Source of the DNA: an uncultured Lachnospiraceae bacterium
GTDB taxonomy: Bacteria > Bacillota > Clostridia > Lachnospirales > Lachnospiraceae
NCBI GenBank assembly: GCA_945919795.1
Contig: CAMEJJ010000012.1
Span: 32,153-96,152, forward strand
Direction: 5' to 3'
Length of the DNA stretch: 64,000 nucleotides
Made by a program: the position numbers and the translations under genes. The notes under the pieces are model-generated. The model was not told the DNA's origin. It was given only the letters and a program-made list of their open reading frames with translations, and made no database searches. Positions 19,389-27,759 of the stretch are shown here, piece after piece. Every line of letters begins with the position of its first letter. Position 1 is the stretch's first letter.

Positions 19389-20477
19389 TTAATAATTGAA
19401 GCTTTCCATATATTTCATGTATTTTACTACCATCAATGCAATTTTAAAGGTGATGGCATCTTCAAACACTCTCAAATCAAGACCGGTGCTCTTTTGAAGC
19501 TTATCCAAACGATAAACCAAAGTATTCCGGTGAATAAACAGCTGACGGGAGGTTTCCGATACGTTCAGGCTGTTTTCAAAAAACTTATGTATGGTCGTAA
19601 TCGTCTCTTCATCAAAATCATCCGGATTGCGACCGCCGAAAATCTCATTGATAAACATTTTGCAAAGAGGAATGGGAAGCTGATAAATCAAACGTCCAAT
19701 TCCTAACTCGCTGTATGCAATCACACAACGTTCCTCAAAGAAAATCTTTCCCACATCCATAGCCATCTTGGCTTCTTTGTAAGAACGGCTTACTTCTTTT
19801 AGTTCATTTACAATATTACCATATGCAACATGTACCCTGGAAATGCCCTCTTTCTCCAGATGATTTTTAATCATGGAAGCCGTTTTTTCAATATCGGCTT
19901 TGGAATCATTTCCCACAATTTCTTTTACGATAACCACACTGTTTTCATCAACCGCTGTAACAAAATCTTTGCCGTTGGCAGGAAAACAAGCCCGTACAGC
20001 TTCATTAAGACCGCTTTCTTTTCCTTCAATCGGTTCTACAATCATAACCGTCCTTTTGGCTTCCATGGGAATATGTAATTTTTGGGATCTGCTGTAAATA
20101 TCCACCAGCAAGAGATTATCCAAAAGAAGGTTTTTAATAAAGTTATCTTTATCAAACCGCTCTTTGTAGGCAACCATCAACCCCTGCATCTGAAACGCTA
20201 CCATCTTACCGACCAGATAAGAATTATCACCGGAGCCGACAACCACCAGCACATATTCCGGAGCCTGATCATCGTAGATCTTAAAAAACAAATATTTTGA
20301 AAACTCCTGACTATCAGCCGGGGATTTAACAAATTCCACAACTTCCGTACCGTAATCAAAATCTTCTTTGGTTGTCTCTGCTACCTCATTTCCATCTGTA
20401 TCTAAAACAATAAAATCAACACCGGAAATTCCCTTTAATCCGTCGATGGTATTCTGCAATATCTGATTTGAAATCAT
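19389..20477 (-). CDS. CdaR/PucR-type transcriptional regulator
   Basis: The protein has 362 residues. Residues 1-130 look like a sugar-diacid recognition domain (ILQNTIDGLKGISGVDFIVL start). The middle is a GGDEF-like degenerate domain (RVHVAYGNIVNELKEVSRSY). The C-terminus is the PucR helix-turn-helix (FENSLNVSETSRQLFIHRNT followed by LVYRLDKLQKSTGLDL). Members are usually activators that respond to small metabolites such as glycerate or sugar acids. No sugar-acid genes are nearby, so the ligand is unknown. The gene has its own upstream region with a 30-bp palindrome that may be its operator. Confidence 0.88.
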   Translation of the reverse strand: MISNQILQNTIDGLKGISGVDFIVLDTDGNEVAETTKEDFDYGTEVVEFVKSPADSQEFSKYLFFKIYDDQAPEYVLVVVGSGDNSYLVGKMVAFQMQGLMVAYKERFDKDNFIKNLLLDNLLLVDIYSRSQKLHIPMEAKRTVMIVEPIEGKESGLNEAVRACFPANGKDFVTAVDENSVVIVKEIVGNDSKADIEKTASMIKNHLEKEGISRVHVAYGNIVNELKEVSRSYKEAKMAMDVGKIFFEERCVIAYSELGIGRLIYQLPIPLCKMFINEIFGGRNPDDFDEETITTIHKFFENSLNVSETSRQLFIHRNTLVYRLDKLQKSTGLDLRVFEDAITFKIALMVVKYMKYMESFNY

Positions 20478-20559
20478 AGTTCATGCTCCCTCTCTAATTC
20501 AATAACCTTACTTCCCCATATACCATATTGAATCATTATGTAAACAATTTTAATACATT

Positions 20560-20589
20560 TTCACAAATAATGCTAGCATTTTTTGTGAA
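20560..20589. promoter_or_regulatory. 30-bp palindrome upstream of the CdaR-like gene
   Basis: TTCACAAA and TTTGTGAA flank an ATGCTAGCAT centre, giving an almost perfect 30-bp inverted repeat about 85 bp upstream of the regulator's ATG. It lies just upstream of a possible -35 (TTTACA, minus strand, about 20544-20539). A binding site for the regulator itself or another dimer is the likely use. On the plus strand T-runs follow it, so a terminator is a second reading, although no plus-strand gene precedes it. Confidence 0.5.
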
Positions 20590-20758
20590 TTTTTTGGGTT
20601 TTTTGATTTTTGAAATAAAATTATCTGGAATTTTATGTAAATCTGTTTTTAGCCCATATATTTAGTATATGATGCTATAAAAATTTACATATCTTGTGAT
20701 TTTTGACTTTTTTATGATTGGTGTATGGCCTTCGTTTGACTTCCGTTTCCATATGCAA
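20590..20758. other. AT-rich intergenic stretch without a gene
   Basis: This is the rest of the 354-bp gap between the TagA-like and CdaR-like genes. It is very AT-rich with runs of T, has no open frame with a ribosome-binding site, and shows no repeat shared with other parts of the window. Confidence 0.5.
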
Positions 20759-20805
20759 AGAAAAATTGTGCACTCATCCGGGTTGGAATTATGCACAATT
20801 TTTTC
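20759..20805. terminator. Terminator of the TagA-like gene
   Basis: AAAAATTGTGCA and TGCACAATTTTT form a strong stem with T-runs on both strands. It lies 27 bp past the stop codon at 20832 and serves the minus-strand gene. Confidence 0.75.
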
Positions 20806-20831
20806 TAATAATATTTCGATTTTATGATACC

Positions 20832-21572
20832 TTATATCTCGTCACTTTCCGTTTTGCCTTCCATAGACATCTTTTCTTCGGCATTCTCCACAACACGCTC
20901 CTGCTCTGCATTATGGTAGCGGATTAATCTGGCAGAAAAAATCTTTTTCAAAATCTGCTTATTCAATTTCCGCCAAAATCCATTTTCTTTTTCTGATAAA
21001 TCCACATCAGCCCGTACCATCATCCAAATTGCAGCATTGAGCTTCATATGGTTTTCTGCAAGAAAGCTTTCACGCCCCGGCGATTCTAAATTGGAAATCA
21101 ATACATCCGCAAATGCCATATTAATTTCATTCACAACATAGTCATCGCCATTATCCGTAGAATCCAAAGAAAATGAACCTATAATTCGGATATCTTCTTC
21201 ATAGGATAGTATTTCTTTTTTTAGTTTTTCCAGTTTTGCCGAATTATCACTCAGTAAATATACTGTTTTCTTCTGCCGCGCCAGCCTTTTGAAAAATTCT
21301 GTAACAAAGACATTATTCTCCACATCCCGGATCCGGTTATGAAAAGCAATGTCTCCGGCTCGTAATATTTCTACATCTGCCGGAACGGCCAAATCGATTT
21401 TTGTCATCCACTCTTTGATAGATTCATCTTCATGTGCAACCAACAGTCCTTTCATCGTAATGACTGCTATGGTGCTGACTCTTCCGTCTTTAAAAAAGGA
21501 ATCTACCTTCTTCATCGATTCGCGAATAGTATAATCCGTCAACGGTATCCCCAAGACTTCTGTCTTCCGCAT
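20832..21572 (-). CDS. WecG/TagA/CpsF-like protein, probably catalytically degenerate
   Basis: This 246-residue protein follows the TagA fold order: VLGIPLTDYTIRESMKKV start, then the central KTVYLLSDNSAKLEKLKKEI Rossmann-like segment and a late DVLISNLESPGRESFLAEN. Active TagA enzymes carry a DG-containing block where this protein reads AVPADVEILRAG, and a GxPKQE-like block where this one reads LESPGRESF. The substrate-binding residues therefore seem replaced. It may be an inactive paralogue or use another substrate. It lies 57 bp after the HPr-like gene. The C-terminal 30 residues are polar and acidic. Confidence 0.7.
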   Translation of the reverse strand: MRKTEVLGIPLTDYTIRESMKKVDSFFKDGRVSTIAVITMKGLLVAHEDESIKEWMTKIDLAVPADVEILRAGDIAFHNRIRDVENNVFVTEFFKRLARQKKTVYLLSDNSAKLEKLKKEILSYEEDIRIIGSFSLDSTDNGDDYVVNEINMAFADVLISNLESPGRESFLAENHMKLNAAIWMMVRADVDLSEKENGFWRKLNKQILKKIFSARLIRYHNAEQERVVENAEEKMSMEGKTESDEI

Positions 21573-21629
21573 AACATCACCTGTTCAAATAAGCCGTCAC
21601 ATTATATGTGGCCATTAAATGCATTCGCC

Positions 21630-21860
21630 TTAGCTCATCATGAAACTTAATAATTTCTGAATATCTTCCGGCTCATATGCCAGTAATTCCAATTCTGCAA
21701 TTGTTCCATCCGAAAAAATATTTGCCATGGAAACATACTGGGATAATTTGGATTTCAAATTCAGGCGGTCGCCTTCACCGGTAACCAACTCTACTTTTCC
21801 TTTGCAACTGTCAATTACTTCAAAAAACTTGTCTACATCTGTGATATTCTGAACTTTCAT
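21630..21860 (-). CDS. HPr-fold protein lacking the phosphorylatable histidine
   Basis: This 76-residue protein (MKVQNITDVDKFFEVIDSC start) has the beta-alpha-beta-beta-alpha-beta-alpha length and pattern of HPr. The segment where PTS HPr carries His15 has none, and the protein contains no histidine at all. It therefore cannot take part in the sugar phosphorelay. A second member of the same kind is at 46399. Such HPr-like proteins are common in Lachnospiraceae but their role is unknown to me. The family call is from pattern and length only. Confidence 0.6.
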   Translation of the reverse strand: MKVQNITDVDKFFEVIDSCKGKVELVTGEGDRLNLKSKLSQYVSMANIFSDGTIAELELLAYEPEDIQKLLSFMMS

Positions 21861-21997
21861 TTCTTCGACCTCGCATATTTTAATATCTTCATAATGTACA
21901 GACTATCGTCTGCATGCATTGATTATAAAACAATTCTTTCAAAAAGGGAACACTTTTCTCCAATAATATAGTTTGTTTGACGCTTGTGTCATAAAAT

Positions 21998-22030
21998 AAA
22001 GCGCACAAGATTTAAACTTTTGTGCGCTTT
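21998..22030. terminator. Terminator after cvfB
   Basis: AAAGCGCACAAGA pairs with TTGTGCGCTTT across a short loop, with T-rich tails on both strands. It lies 39 bp past the cvfB stop. Confidence 0.75.
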
Positions 22031-22068
22031 TGTTATATTCAGCAATTTTTAATTTATCTCTTTTTATT

Positions 22069-22929
22069 CTAATCTTTTTTTATTCTAATCTCTTTATCTG
22101 AAATTATAACCTTTCTTTCTTTATAGAGATGACCTGCTGCCCTTTTAAATTCGTTTTTACTCATCTGAAGCAGTTCTTTTATTTCCTCCGGTGAAGATTT
22201 ATCTCCAACCGGTAATTTTCCTCCATTGGCAGCTAACAGTTCCATGATTTTTTCACCATCCGGTGTCATCTGCATATAGGATTTTTCACGAAGGCTTAAA
22301 TCCAGTTTACCATCTTCTTTTACTGCAATGACACGTGCCTCAATCCGTTCTCCCACAGAAAGCTTTTTTGTCAGCTCTTTTTGCGGAATCATCGCCTGAT
22401 ACTGATCATCCACAGCGACATAAGCTCCAAAATTGGGTGCAATCTCATAAATTGTTCCCGTTACAATTTCATCCTTTTCATAACCTTTTGCAATCGAAAG
22501 ATAAGGATAGAGCCGCATCGTGGCCGCCAATCGACTGCTCTTATCAATATAGAGCGCCACCGGTATTTCATCTCCGGCTTCTACCCTCTTAGTCTGTTCT
22601 TTAAAAGGCAGGAACAAATCTTTTTCCAGCCCCCAGGATAAAAACGCGCCGATTTTGGAAGTCTGAACCACTTTTAACCGGGCAATTTGTCCGAGCGTCA
22701 TAGCCGGTTCATGAACGGTCGCAATCAACCGGTCCTTGGAATCCTTATATAAAAATACTTCCAGCGAATCGCCAATTCCAAAATCCTTCGGAACCTGCTT
22801 AATCGGCAAAAGAACCTTTTCTATATCCGAGAGATTCTCTCCTTTTTTCGGCATAAACTCTGCCAGATATACTCCGAAAGGCTCTGTCTTGATAATACTT
22901 AATCTTTGTTTTTTACCTAGTTTTAACAT
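22069..22929 (-). CDS. cvfB: CvfB-like S1 RNA-binding protein
   Basis: The protein has 286 residues. It has an N-terminal OB-like domain, then two S1-type repeats: LKVVQTSKIGAFLSWGLEKD near residues 85-104, and GTIYEIAPNFGAYVAVDDQY near 157-176 with ARVIAVKEDGKLDLSLREK. A C-terminal winged helix follows (SPEEIKELLQMSKNEFKRAA). This is the CvfB/YitL architecture; in Staphylococcus CvfB is an RNA-binding virulence regulator. The first 7 bp overlap the end of the thioesterase gene, so the two are co-transcribed. Confidence 0.88.
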   Translation of the reverse strand: MLKLGKKQRLSIIKTEPFGVYLAEFMPKKGENLSDIEKVLLPIKQVPKDFGIGDSLEVFLYKDSKDRLIATVHEPAMTLGQIARLKVVQTSKIGAFLSWGLEKDLFLPFKEQTKRVEAGDEIPVALYIDKSSRLAATMRLYPYLSIAKGYEKDEIVTGTIYEIAPNFGAYVAVDDQYQAMIPQKELTKKLSVGERIEARVIAVKEDGKLDLSLREKSYMQMTPDGEKIMELLAANGGKLPVGDKSSPEEIKELLQMSKNEFKRAAGHLYKERKVIISDKEIRIKKD

Positions 22930-23648
22930 GTTTTTCCGTCCTCTTTTTTTGTAAACTCCACATTGCAGTAGACTTTATCATCTTCATTTAACAATGCAAC
23001 GCCAATTTTGTCCTGTCCCCGATAAACCGCCGGATACAACATCGTCCCCAGATGCGCCTGCATCTTATATTCTACCCTGAGTTGTCCGACTGAAAAATCC
23101 ATCGGTAGAAAGTCCATGGCAATATCGACAAACTGTCCGTTATTGACATGCAGATTGGTATCCAAATGGTGTTTGACCACTTCTATTTTTTCTTCCCTGA
23201 CGGGATCTCCTTCAAACTGTATTCTTCGTGGTGCATATTCCATGTCCAGTTTGGGAGAGAGTTTATATATTTCCTGAATTTCAGACGGACATTTTTTTGG
23301 CATCCCACTTTGGATATCTACCAGACTCCAAATGGAATTGGCCCATGCAATCATTTCTCCGTTTTCATCTTTCATCCAGAAATTACGATTCCCCATAAAC
23401 CCTTTAAATTCATAAGGTGCTGTGCCAACTGTGACGGTCTCACAAACCTTTGGATAGCGCTTTACTACGATCTGCCATGCCGACAAGGCCCAAAACATCC
23501 CCTGATCTTTTAATGCCTCGACGCCGGCTCCCAGGCTGTCCGAATGAAAAATAGAACTATCCTGAAAGTAATTTAATAAGCCCAACAAACTGAGCTGGCC
23601 GTTACTATCCGTTTCACTGTATCTGATTTTGGCCTGAAATTCATACAT
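22923..23648 (-). CDS. Acyl-ACP thioesterase (FatA/FatB family)
   Basis: This 241-residue protein is a tandem hot-dog fold. The first half opens with IRYSETDSNGQLSLLGLLNY, and the second holds the catalytic block HLDTNLHVNNGQFVDIAMD with the conserved N and H. It releases free fatty acids from acyl carrier protein in the cytoplasm. It is coupled to cvfB by a 7-bp overlap. A family P palindrome separates it from hflC upstream. Length and motifs are normal for bacterial members. Confidence 0.9.
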   Translation of the reverse strand: MYEFQAKIRYSETDSNGQLSLLGLLNYFQDSSIFHSDSLGAGVEALKDQGMFWALSAWQIVVKRYPKVCETVTVGTAPYEFKGFMGNRNFWMKDENGEMIAWANSIWSLVDIQSGMPKKCPSEIQEIYKLSPKLDMEYAPRRIQFEGDPVREEKIEVVKHHLDTNLHVNNGQFVDIAMDFLPMDFSVGQLRVEYKMQAHLGTMLYPAVYRGQDKIGVALLNEDDKVYCNVEFTKKEDGKTC

Positions 23649-23682
23649 CTTGTATCACCTTTTATAAATTCACTCCCGCTTT

Positions 23683-23842
23683 ACAGTTGTGTGGCTAAGA
23701 AATTTGTATATTCTACTCACAGACTGTATGACAACGTCAGCACTTAATGAGCAATTTATTGCGAATTTAGTACTGCTACGTTGTCATCCAAGTGAGAACG
23801 CGTCTGTGATAGAATATGCAAATTTCTTAGCCACACAACTGT
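23683..23842 (+). repeat. Palindromic element family P, copy P1
   Basis: The outer arms 23683-23715 and 23810-23842 are complementary over 33 bp with a single G-T pair (key part TGTGGCTAAGAAATTT). Inside is an 87-bp core at 23720-23806. The core starts CAGACTGTAT, holds GCAATTTATTGC, and ends CGCGTCTG, and is shared with P2. The core's GACAACGT / ACGTTGTC stem is replaced in P2 by ATCAACGT / ACGTTGAT, a two-base-pair compensatory change. The element lies 16 bp past the hflC stop. Confidence 0.85.
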
Positions 23843-23857
23843 ATTAATGAGTGTTTT

Positions 23858-24865
23858 TTACTGCACCCCGCTAAAAATCTGTGCCACAGGGCTGTCTTTA
23901 TCTAAGAATATGGTCGTATTTCCGTTTGTCACGGATTCTTTTATGGTATCTAACTGCAGACTGAATAAATAAAAGTCTGCTTTTCCCTCATCGTTGTATG
24001 CTTCGGACAGGATGCGCATATATTCCGCTTCACCTTCCGCAACTGTAGCATCAGCTTTTGCCTGTGCTTCGGAAAGCATTACCGAAACTTCTTTGTCCGT
24101 TGTGTTACGGATAATCTGTGCCTCTGATTCACCCTGTGCCTTGTATGCAGCTGCGATATTGTTTCTTTCCGTGATCATACGGTTGTAAACAGCTTCTTTA
24201 TTCTCATCAGGAAGATCCAGAACCTTGATTTTTACATTGGAAAGCTCAATACCGTATTGATCGCACTGATTTCCGATGCACTGCTCCAGACGGTCAGAAA
24301 TGACAATAATTTCAACTTCTTCTTTTTCTTTATCTTCAATCACATTGCCTTCTTCATCCAGTTCCTGTGACTCGATATCGTTGATTTCAATATCTTCCGT
24401 CTCATCCGTCGTGTTTACAATTTTAACTGCCGTATCACGGCTGGCAATCAGCTCTTCCTGAGTCATGGATGAAATGGTTGTTTTAATTGCATTGTATACA
24501 ATGACATCAATACGTCCCTGTGCAGTTGACGCACTCGCATTTAAAGTCTGTGTGTATGCCTTTGCATCTGTTACCTTCCACAAAACATAGGCATCAACAA
24601 TCATAGTCTTTTTATCACTGGTAATAACCTCTGACTCCGGAAGGTCATAAATCTGAACCGCTTTCGGTACATAATTCACGGTCTGAACAAACGGAATTTT
24701 CACGCGAAGTCCTGCGGTATCATTGGTCTGTACAATTTTACCAAACTGTTTTACAACGGAATATTCATTTTCCATTGTGGTATAAAAACTTCCCGATAAA
24801 ATCATTAATGCTGCAACAACTACTATAAAAACAAGTATTTTCCATGCTTTTTTCATATCCGGCAC
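23858..24865 (-). CDS. hflC: HflC-like SPFH/band 7 membrane protein
   Basis: The protein has 335 residues. A single N-terminal TM segment (ILVFIVVVAALMILSGSFYT) precedes the SPFH domain (EYSVVKQFGKIVQ start, LRVKIPFVQTVNYV). A helical C-terminal part includes AQAKADATVAEGEAEYMRIL. An acidic insertion near residues 150-182 (TDETEDIEINDIESQELDEE and onward) is longer than in typical HflC. HflK and HflC form a ring in the membrane that sequesters the FtsH protease in bacteria where this is known. The start is 4 bp after the hflK stop. Confidence 0.9.
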   Translation of the reverse strand: MPDMKKAWKILVFIVVVAALMILSGSFYTTMENEYSVVKQFGKIVQTNDTAGLRVKIPFVQTVNYVPKAVQIYDLPESEVITSDKKTMIVDAYVLWKVTDAKAYTQTLNASASTAQGRIDVIVYNAIKTTISSMTQEELIASRDTAVKIVNTTDETEDIEINDIESQELDEEGNVIEDKEKEEVEIIVISDRLEQCIGNQCDQYGIELSNVKIKVLDLPDENKEAVYNRMITERNNIAAAYKAQGESEAQIIRNTTDKEVSVMLSEAQAKADATVAEGEAEYMRILSEAYNDEGKADFYLFSLQLDTIKESVTNGNTTIFLDKDSPVAQIFSGVQ

Positions 24866-24868
24866 CTC

Positions 24869-25903
24869 CTATTGTGCATCCTGTCCGGTTGTGTCTGTCG
24901 TACTTGAAGCGCTTTTTGCTGCTTTTGACGTATCCACTCCGGCTGCTTTGTTTAATTCGGTAATCGGATAATACTTCATGACCTCACCGTTTCCCTGATC
25001 AATAATAACCTGAAGAGAGGGAAGTACGTCGGACATGGTCTCTAAAAACATTCTCTGCTTGGTTATCAGTGGGTAATTGACATATTCGTCATACTCTTTA
25101 TTGAAACGGGCTGCCTGTCCGGTTGCTTCGTTGATGCGGGCCGTCTTTTCCGCTTCTGCATTCTGAACGATTTTATCTGCTTCTGCCTCTGCTGCAGGAA
25201 GTTTAGCATTCCGGTATGCATTTGCCTCATTCACAGCGGATTCTTTTCCCTGCTTTGCAGTTTCCACTGCCGTAAAGGCTTCAATGACATCGTCTGTCGG
25301 CGGTTCAACATCCTGAATACTTGCATCTACCAAAGTAATTCCGATATCCTGATCTTCCAGTTCGGAAATAATCATTGTCTTTACATTGCTCTGAATCTGC
25401 GCCTTACCGGTTGTAATGGCATTGTCTACCGTGAAAGCAGATACCGTGGAACGGATGCTGGACATTGCTATATTCTTGACAATGAGATCCGGCTGATCAG
25501 AATTGTATAAATATTTGATCGGATCGGTAACCTGATAAGAAATATAAAAATCACAATCAATAAAATTATAATCCGATGTAATCATGATAGATTCGTGTTC
25601 AACACTGTATGTATTGCCATCGGAATCTTCTCCGTAGCCGATTTCAATTCCCCGCACCGTGGTATCAACTTTGGTTGCTTTCTGCACAAAAGGGATCTTG
25701 AAATGCAGTCCCTTTTCATCTACCAGAGTCGCTTTTCCAAAGGTCGTGATAACAACCGATTCTGTCTCTCCTACCGTATAAAAAGAAGAAAAGACAGCAA
25801 TCAAAACAAAAAATCCTACAAAAATTCCCACAAAAATTCTTGCGATCTTTTTACCGGTGCCGGGATTGGGTCCGACATCTATAACTTTTTCTTTTTTTCT
25901 CAT
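24869..25903 (-). CDS. hflK: HflK-like SPFH/band 7 membrane protein
   Basis: The protein has 344 residues from the ATG at 25903, which has GGAG six bases upstream; an ATG at 25915 lies within the site itself. It has a basic start, a TM segment (IARIFVGIFVGFFVLIAVFS), the SPFH domain (ETESVVITTFGKATLVDEKG, LHFKIPFVQKATKVDTTVRG) and a helical tail (NAEAEKTARINEATGQAARF). The last 20 residues are rich in S, T, A and K. It pairs with hflC in an operon and probably forms a hetero-oligomer with it. Confidence 0.9.
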   Translation of the reverse strand: MRKKEKVIDVGPNPGTGKKIARIFVGIFVGFFVLIAVFSSFYTVGETESVVITTFGKATLVDEKGLHFKIPFVQKATKVDTTVRGIEIGYGEDSDGNTYSVEHESIMITSDYNFIDCDFYISYQVTDPIKYLYNSDQPDLIVKNIAMSSIRSTVSAFTVDNAITTGKAQIQSNVKTMIISELEDQDIGITLVDASIQDVEPPTDDVIEAFTAVETAKQGKESAVNEANAYRNAKLPAAEAEADKIVQNAEAEKTARINEATGQAARFNKEYDEYVNYPLITKQRMFLETMSDVLPSLQVIIDQGNGEVMKYYPITELNKAAGVDTSKAAKSASSTTDTTGQDAQ

Positions 25904-26170
25904 ATGAATCTCCATTCTACCGTCTTATGCGGTAAAGCAAATAGCACTATAAGAATTTTTATACGCTATACTCTGCTATTTTCCGACAGGGCAAATTATA
26001 AAAATCATTAGCACTAAATGTTCTTTTTCATAATTTGTAGATACAGGATGATTATATCACATTCCGTTTTTACAGAAAAATGAAATAATTATAAAGAGGA
26101 CTTTCCCAATGATTCATTCGAAAATCAGAATTGTACAAACTAAATTTTGTGTTCTGTTTTCAGATTTGCA

Positions 26171-26482
26171 TTATAAAAAATTTTTCAACTCACTCATCAA
26201 GACTTCTTTTGGTTTAAATCCCACAAGCATACCCTCACGTTTACCGTCTTTCAAAACCAGAAGTGCGGGAATATTTGTAATCATATATTCCTGTGCCAAC
26301 TCCATATTTTCATCGATATCAACATTGAAAAATTTCATTTTACCTTCTAATTCTTCGGAAATCTGTTCCAATACAGGCTCCATCATATGACAGGGACCGC
26401 ACCACTGTGCTGAAAAATCCACAACTGCAATTCCGTTTTCTGTTTCCTGTTTGAATTCGTGTTCTGTAATTTTCTTTACCAT
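26171..26482 (-). CDS. trx: Thioredoxin
   Basis: This 103-residue protein has the thioredoxin fold, with active site AQWCGPCHMMEP at residues 25-36 and the cis-proline block TNIPALLVLKDGK near 67-79. It reduces protein disulfides in the cytoplasm. It is encoded 117 bp downstream of an atypical thioredoxin reductase, probably its own electron donor. The active-site tryptophan is preserved, so it should be functional. Confidence 0.95.
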   Translation of the reverse strand: MVKKITEHEFKQETENGIAVVDFSAQWCGPCHMMEPVLEQISEELEGKMKFFNVDIDENMELAQEYMITNIPALLVLKDGKREGMLVGFKPKEVLMSELKNFL

Positions 26483-26599
26483 AAGTTTTTCTCTCCTTTT
26501 TCTTTGTTCTTGTTAGTCGTTGTTTTAAAGTTATTTTTGTCTATATCTTTCTTTTCACAATTGTTTCATTAACTGTAGTATTCTTTTTTCTCTGCGCTT

Positions 26600-27475
26600 T
26601 TATTCCTCTTTTCTATTTTGCCTTGTATCATTCAAATAAGATACTGCAGATAGCGCAGCCACATTTCCCTCACCGGCTGCTTTTATATATTGGTAGGGAG
26701 TTCCCGTACAATCCCCACAAGCAAAGCACCCTTTCAGATTGGTCTCCATGTTGCGGTTAACCGAAATGTGCTTCCCATCCACGGCTATTCCCGGAACCAG
26801 ACTCTGGGGAAATACGTTGTCTCTTAAAATAAAAACACCATCCACGGGCAATTCATCATTTTCAAAAACCAGCTTGTCCACCTTTATGGAGCCCGAAATA
26901 GAAACCGGTTTTTCTTTTCGTACAACAATGTCTTTATTTAATGATACTTCCTCCAGATATAAGGGTATATAATAGACTTTTTTTGCTATTTCCGCCATGA
27001 AATCAGCTTCCGTCTCCTCTTTCGGAGAAGTTCCGATGATTGCCACCGTCTTGTCACGATACAGCAACGCATCACAGGTTGCACAATAGCTGACGCCTCT
27101 ACCCAAAAACTCCTCTTCTCCGGGAAAGGGCTTTTCAAAACTGACACCGGTCGCCAAAATCACACTTTTAGCTTCATATATATGATTGCTTGTAGTCTGT
27201 ATCGAAAACATCTCACCCATTGCATAAACAGCCGAAACCAATTCCTCTGTGATTTGAATCCCCAAACTGTCAATATGCCTCTTCAGACTTTTTGCAAGTT
27301 CTTTTCCTGATACATCAGGCAATCCCGGATAGTTCCGGATCAGATGAGCTTTCCCTATTTTATCGCTAAGATGAGTGTTGCCAAATAAAATTATATCTTT
27401 GTTGCGGATTTTCAAGGTAATGGCAGCAGACAAACCTGCCGGTCCGGTCCCGATGACCGCCACATCATAACTCAT
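26600..27475 (-). CDS. Thioredoxin reductase-like flavoprotein, probably ferredoxin-dependent
   Basis: This 291-residue protein has the FAD motif GTGPAGLSAAI at residues 8-18 and the redox pair YCATCDALLYR near 130-140. It also has the C-terminal FAD block CFACGDCTGTPYQY. The second nucleotide-binding domain reads VAIIGTSPKEETEADFMAEI, where NADPH-dependent enzymes have GGGDSAxEEA. The HRRxxxR motif that grips the NADPH phosphate is replaced by a stretch ending PLYLEE. This pattern matches flavin thioredoxin reductases of Clostridia that take electrons from ferredoxin instead of NADPH. The next gene is its likely thioredoxin partner. A plain NADPH enzyme is less likely. Confidence 0.8.
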   Translation of the reverse strand: MSYDVAVIGTGPAGLSAAITLKIRNKDIILFGNTHLSDKIGKAHLIRNYPGLPDVSGKELAKSLKRHIDSLGIQITEELVSAVYAMGEMFSIQTTSNHIYEAKSVILATGVSFEKPFPGEEEFLGRGVSYCATCDALLYRDKTVAIIGTSPKEETEADFMAEIAKKVYYIPLYLEEVSLNKDIVVRKEKPVSISGSIKVDKLVFENDELPVDGVFILRDNVFPQSLVPGIAVDGKHISVNRNMETNLKGCFACGDCTGTPYQYIKAAGEGNVAALSAVSYLNDTRQNRKEE

Positions 27476-27642
27476 TCCCGTTTCTCCTTTTTCTACTATA
27501 AATTTTGGTATTGAAATTTTCTTTTATTCTTTGATATCGATAAAAAAATATACATACGCTCTTTTATATTCTCATTTCTCATTTAACAAAATATGACAAT
27601 TTTTGCATCAATAATAGTATTATATTACGAATAAAAAAGAAA

Positions 27643-27674
27643 ATGCAAGTACGCGCCAATGCCCGTACCTGCAT
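27643..27674 (-). terminator. Terminator between trpD and the thioredoxin reductase gene
   Basis: ATGCAAGTACG and CGTACCTGCAT form a stem around a GC-rich loop. On the minus strand it is followed by TTTTCTTTTTTAT, a good U-tract. It ends the T-box-trpD transcript. Confidence 0.75.
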
Positions 27675-27759
27675 CTGTCAAATCACACTTATTCACACTT
27701 GCTTTTACAAAACTTATAAAGGGAATTCTATTATTTCATATGCTATTGTGACCCAATAG

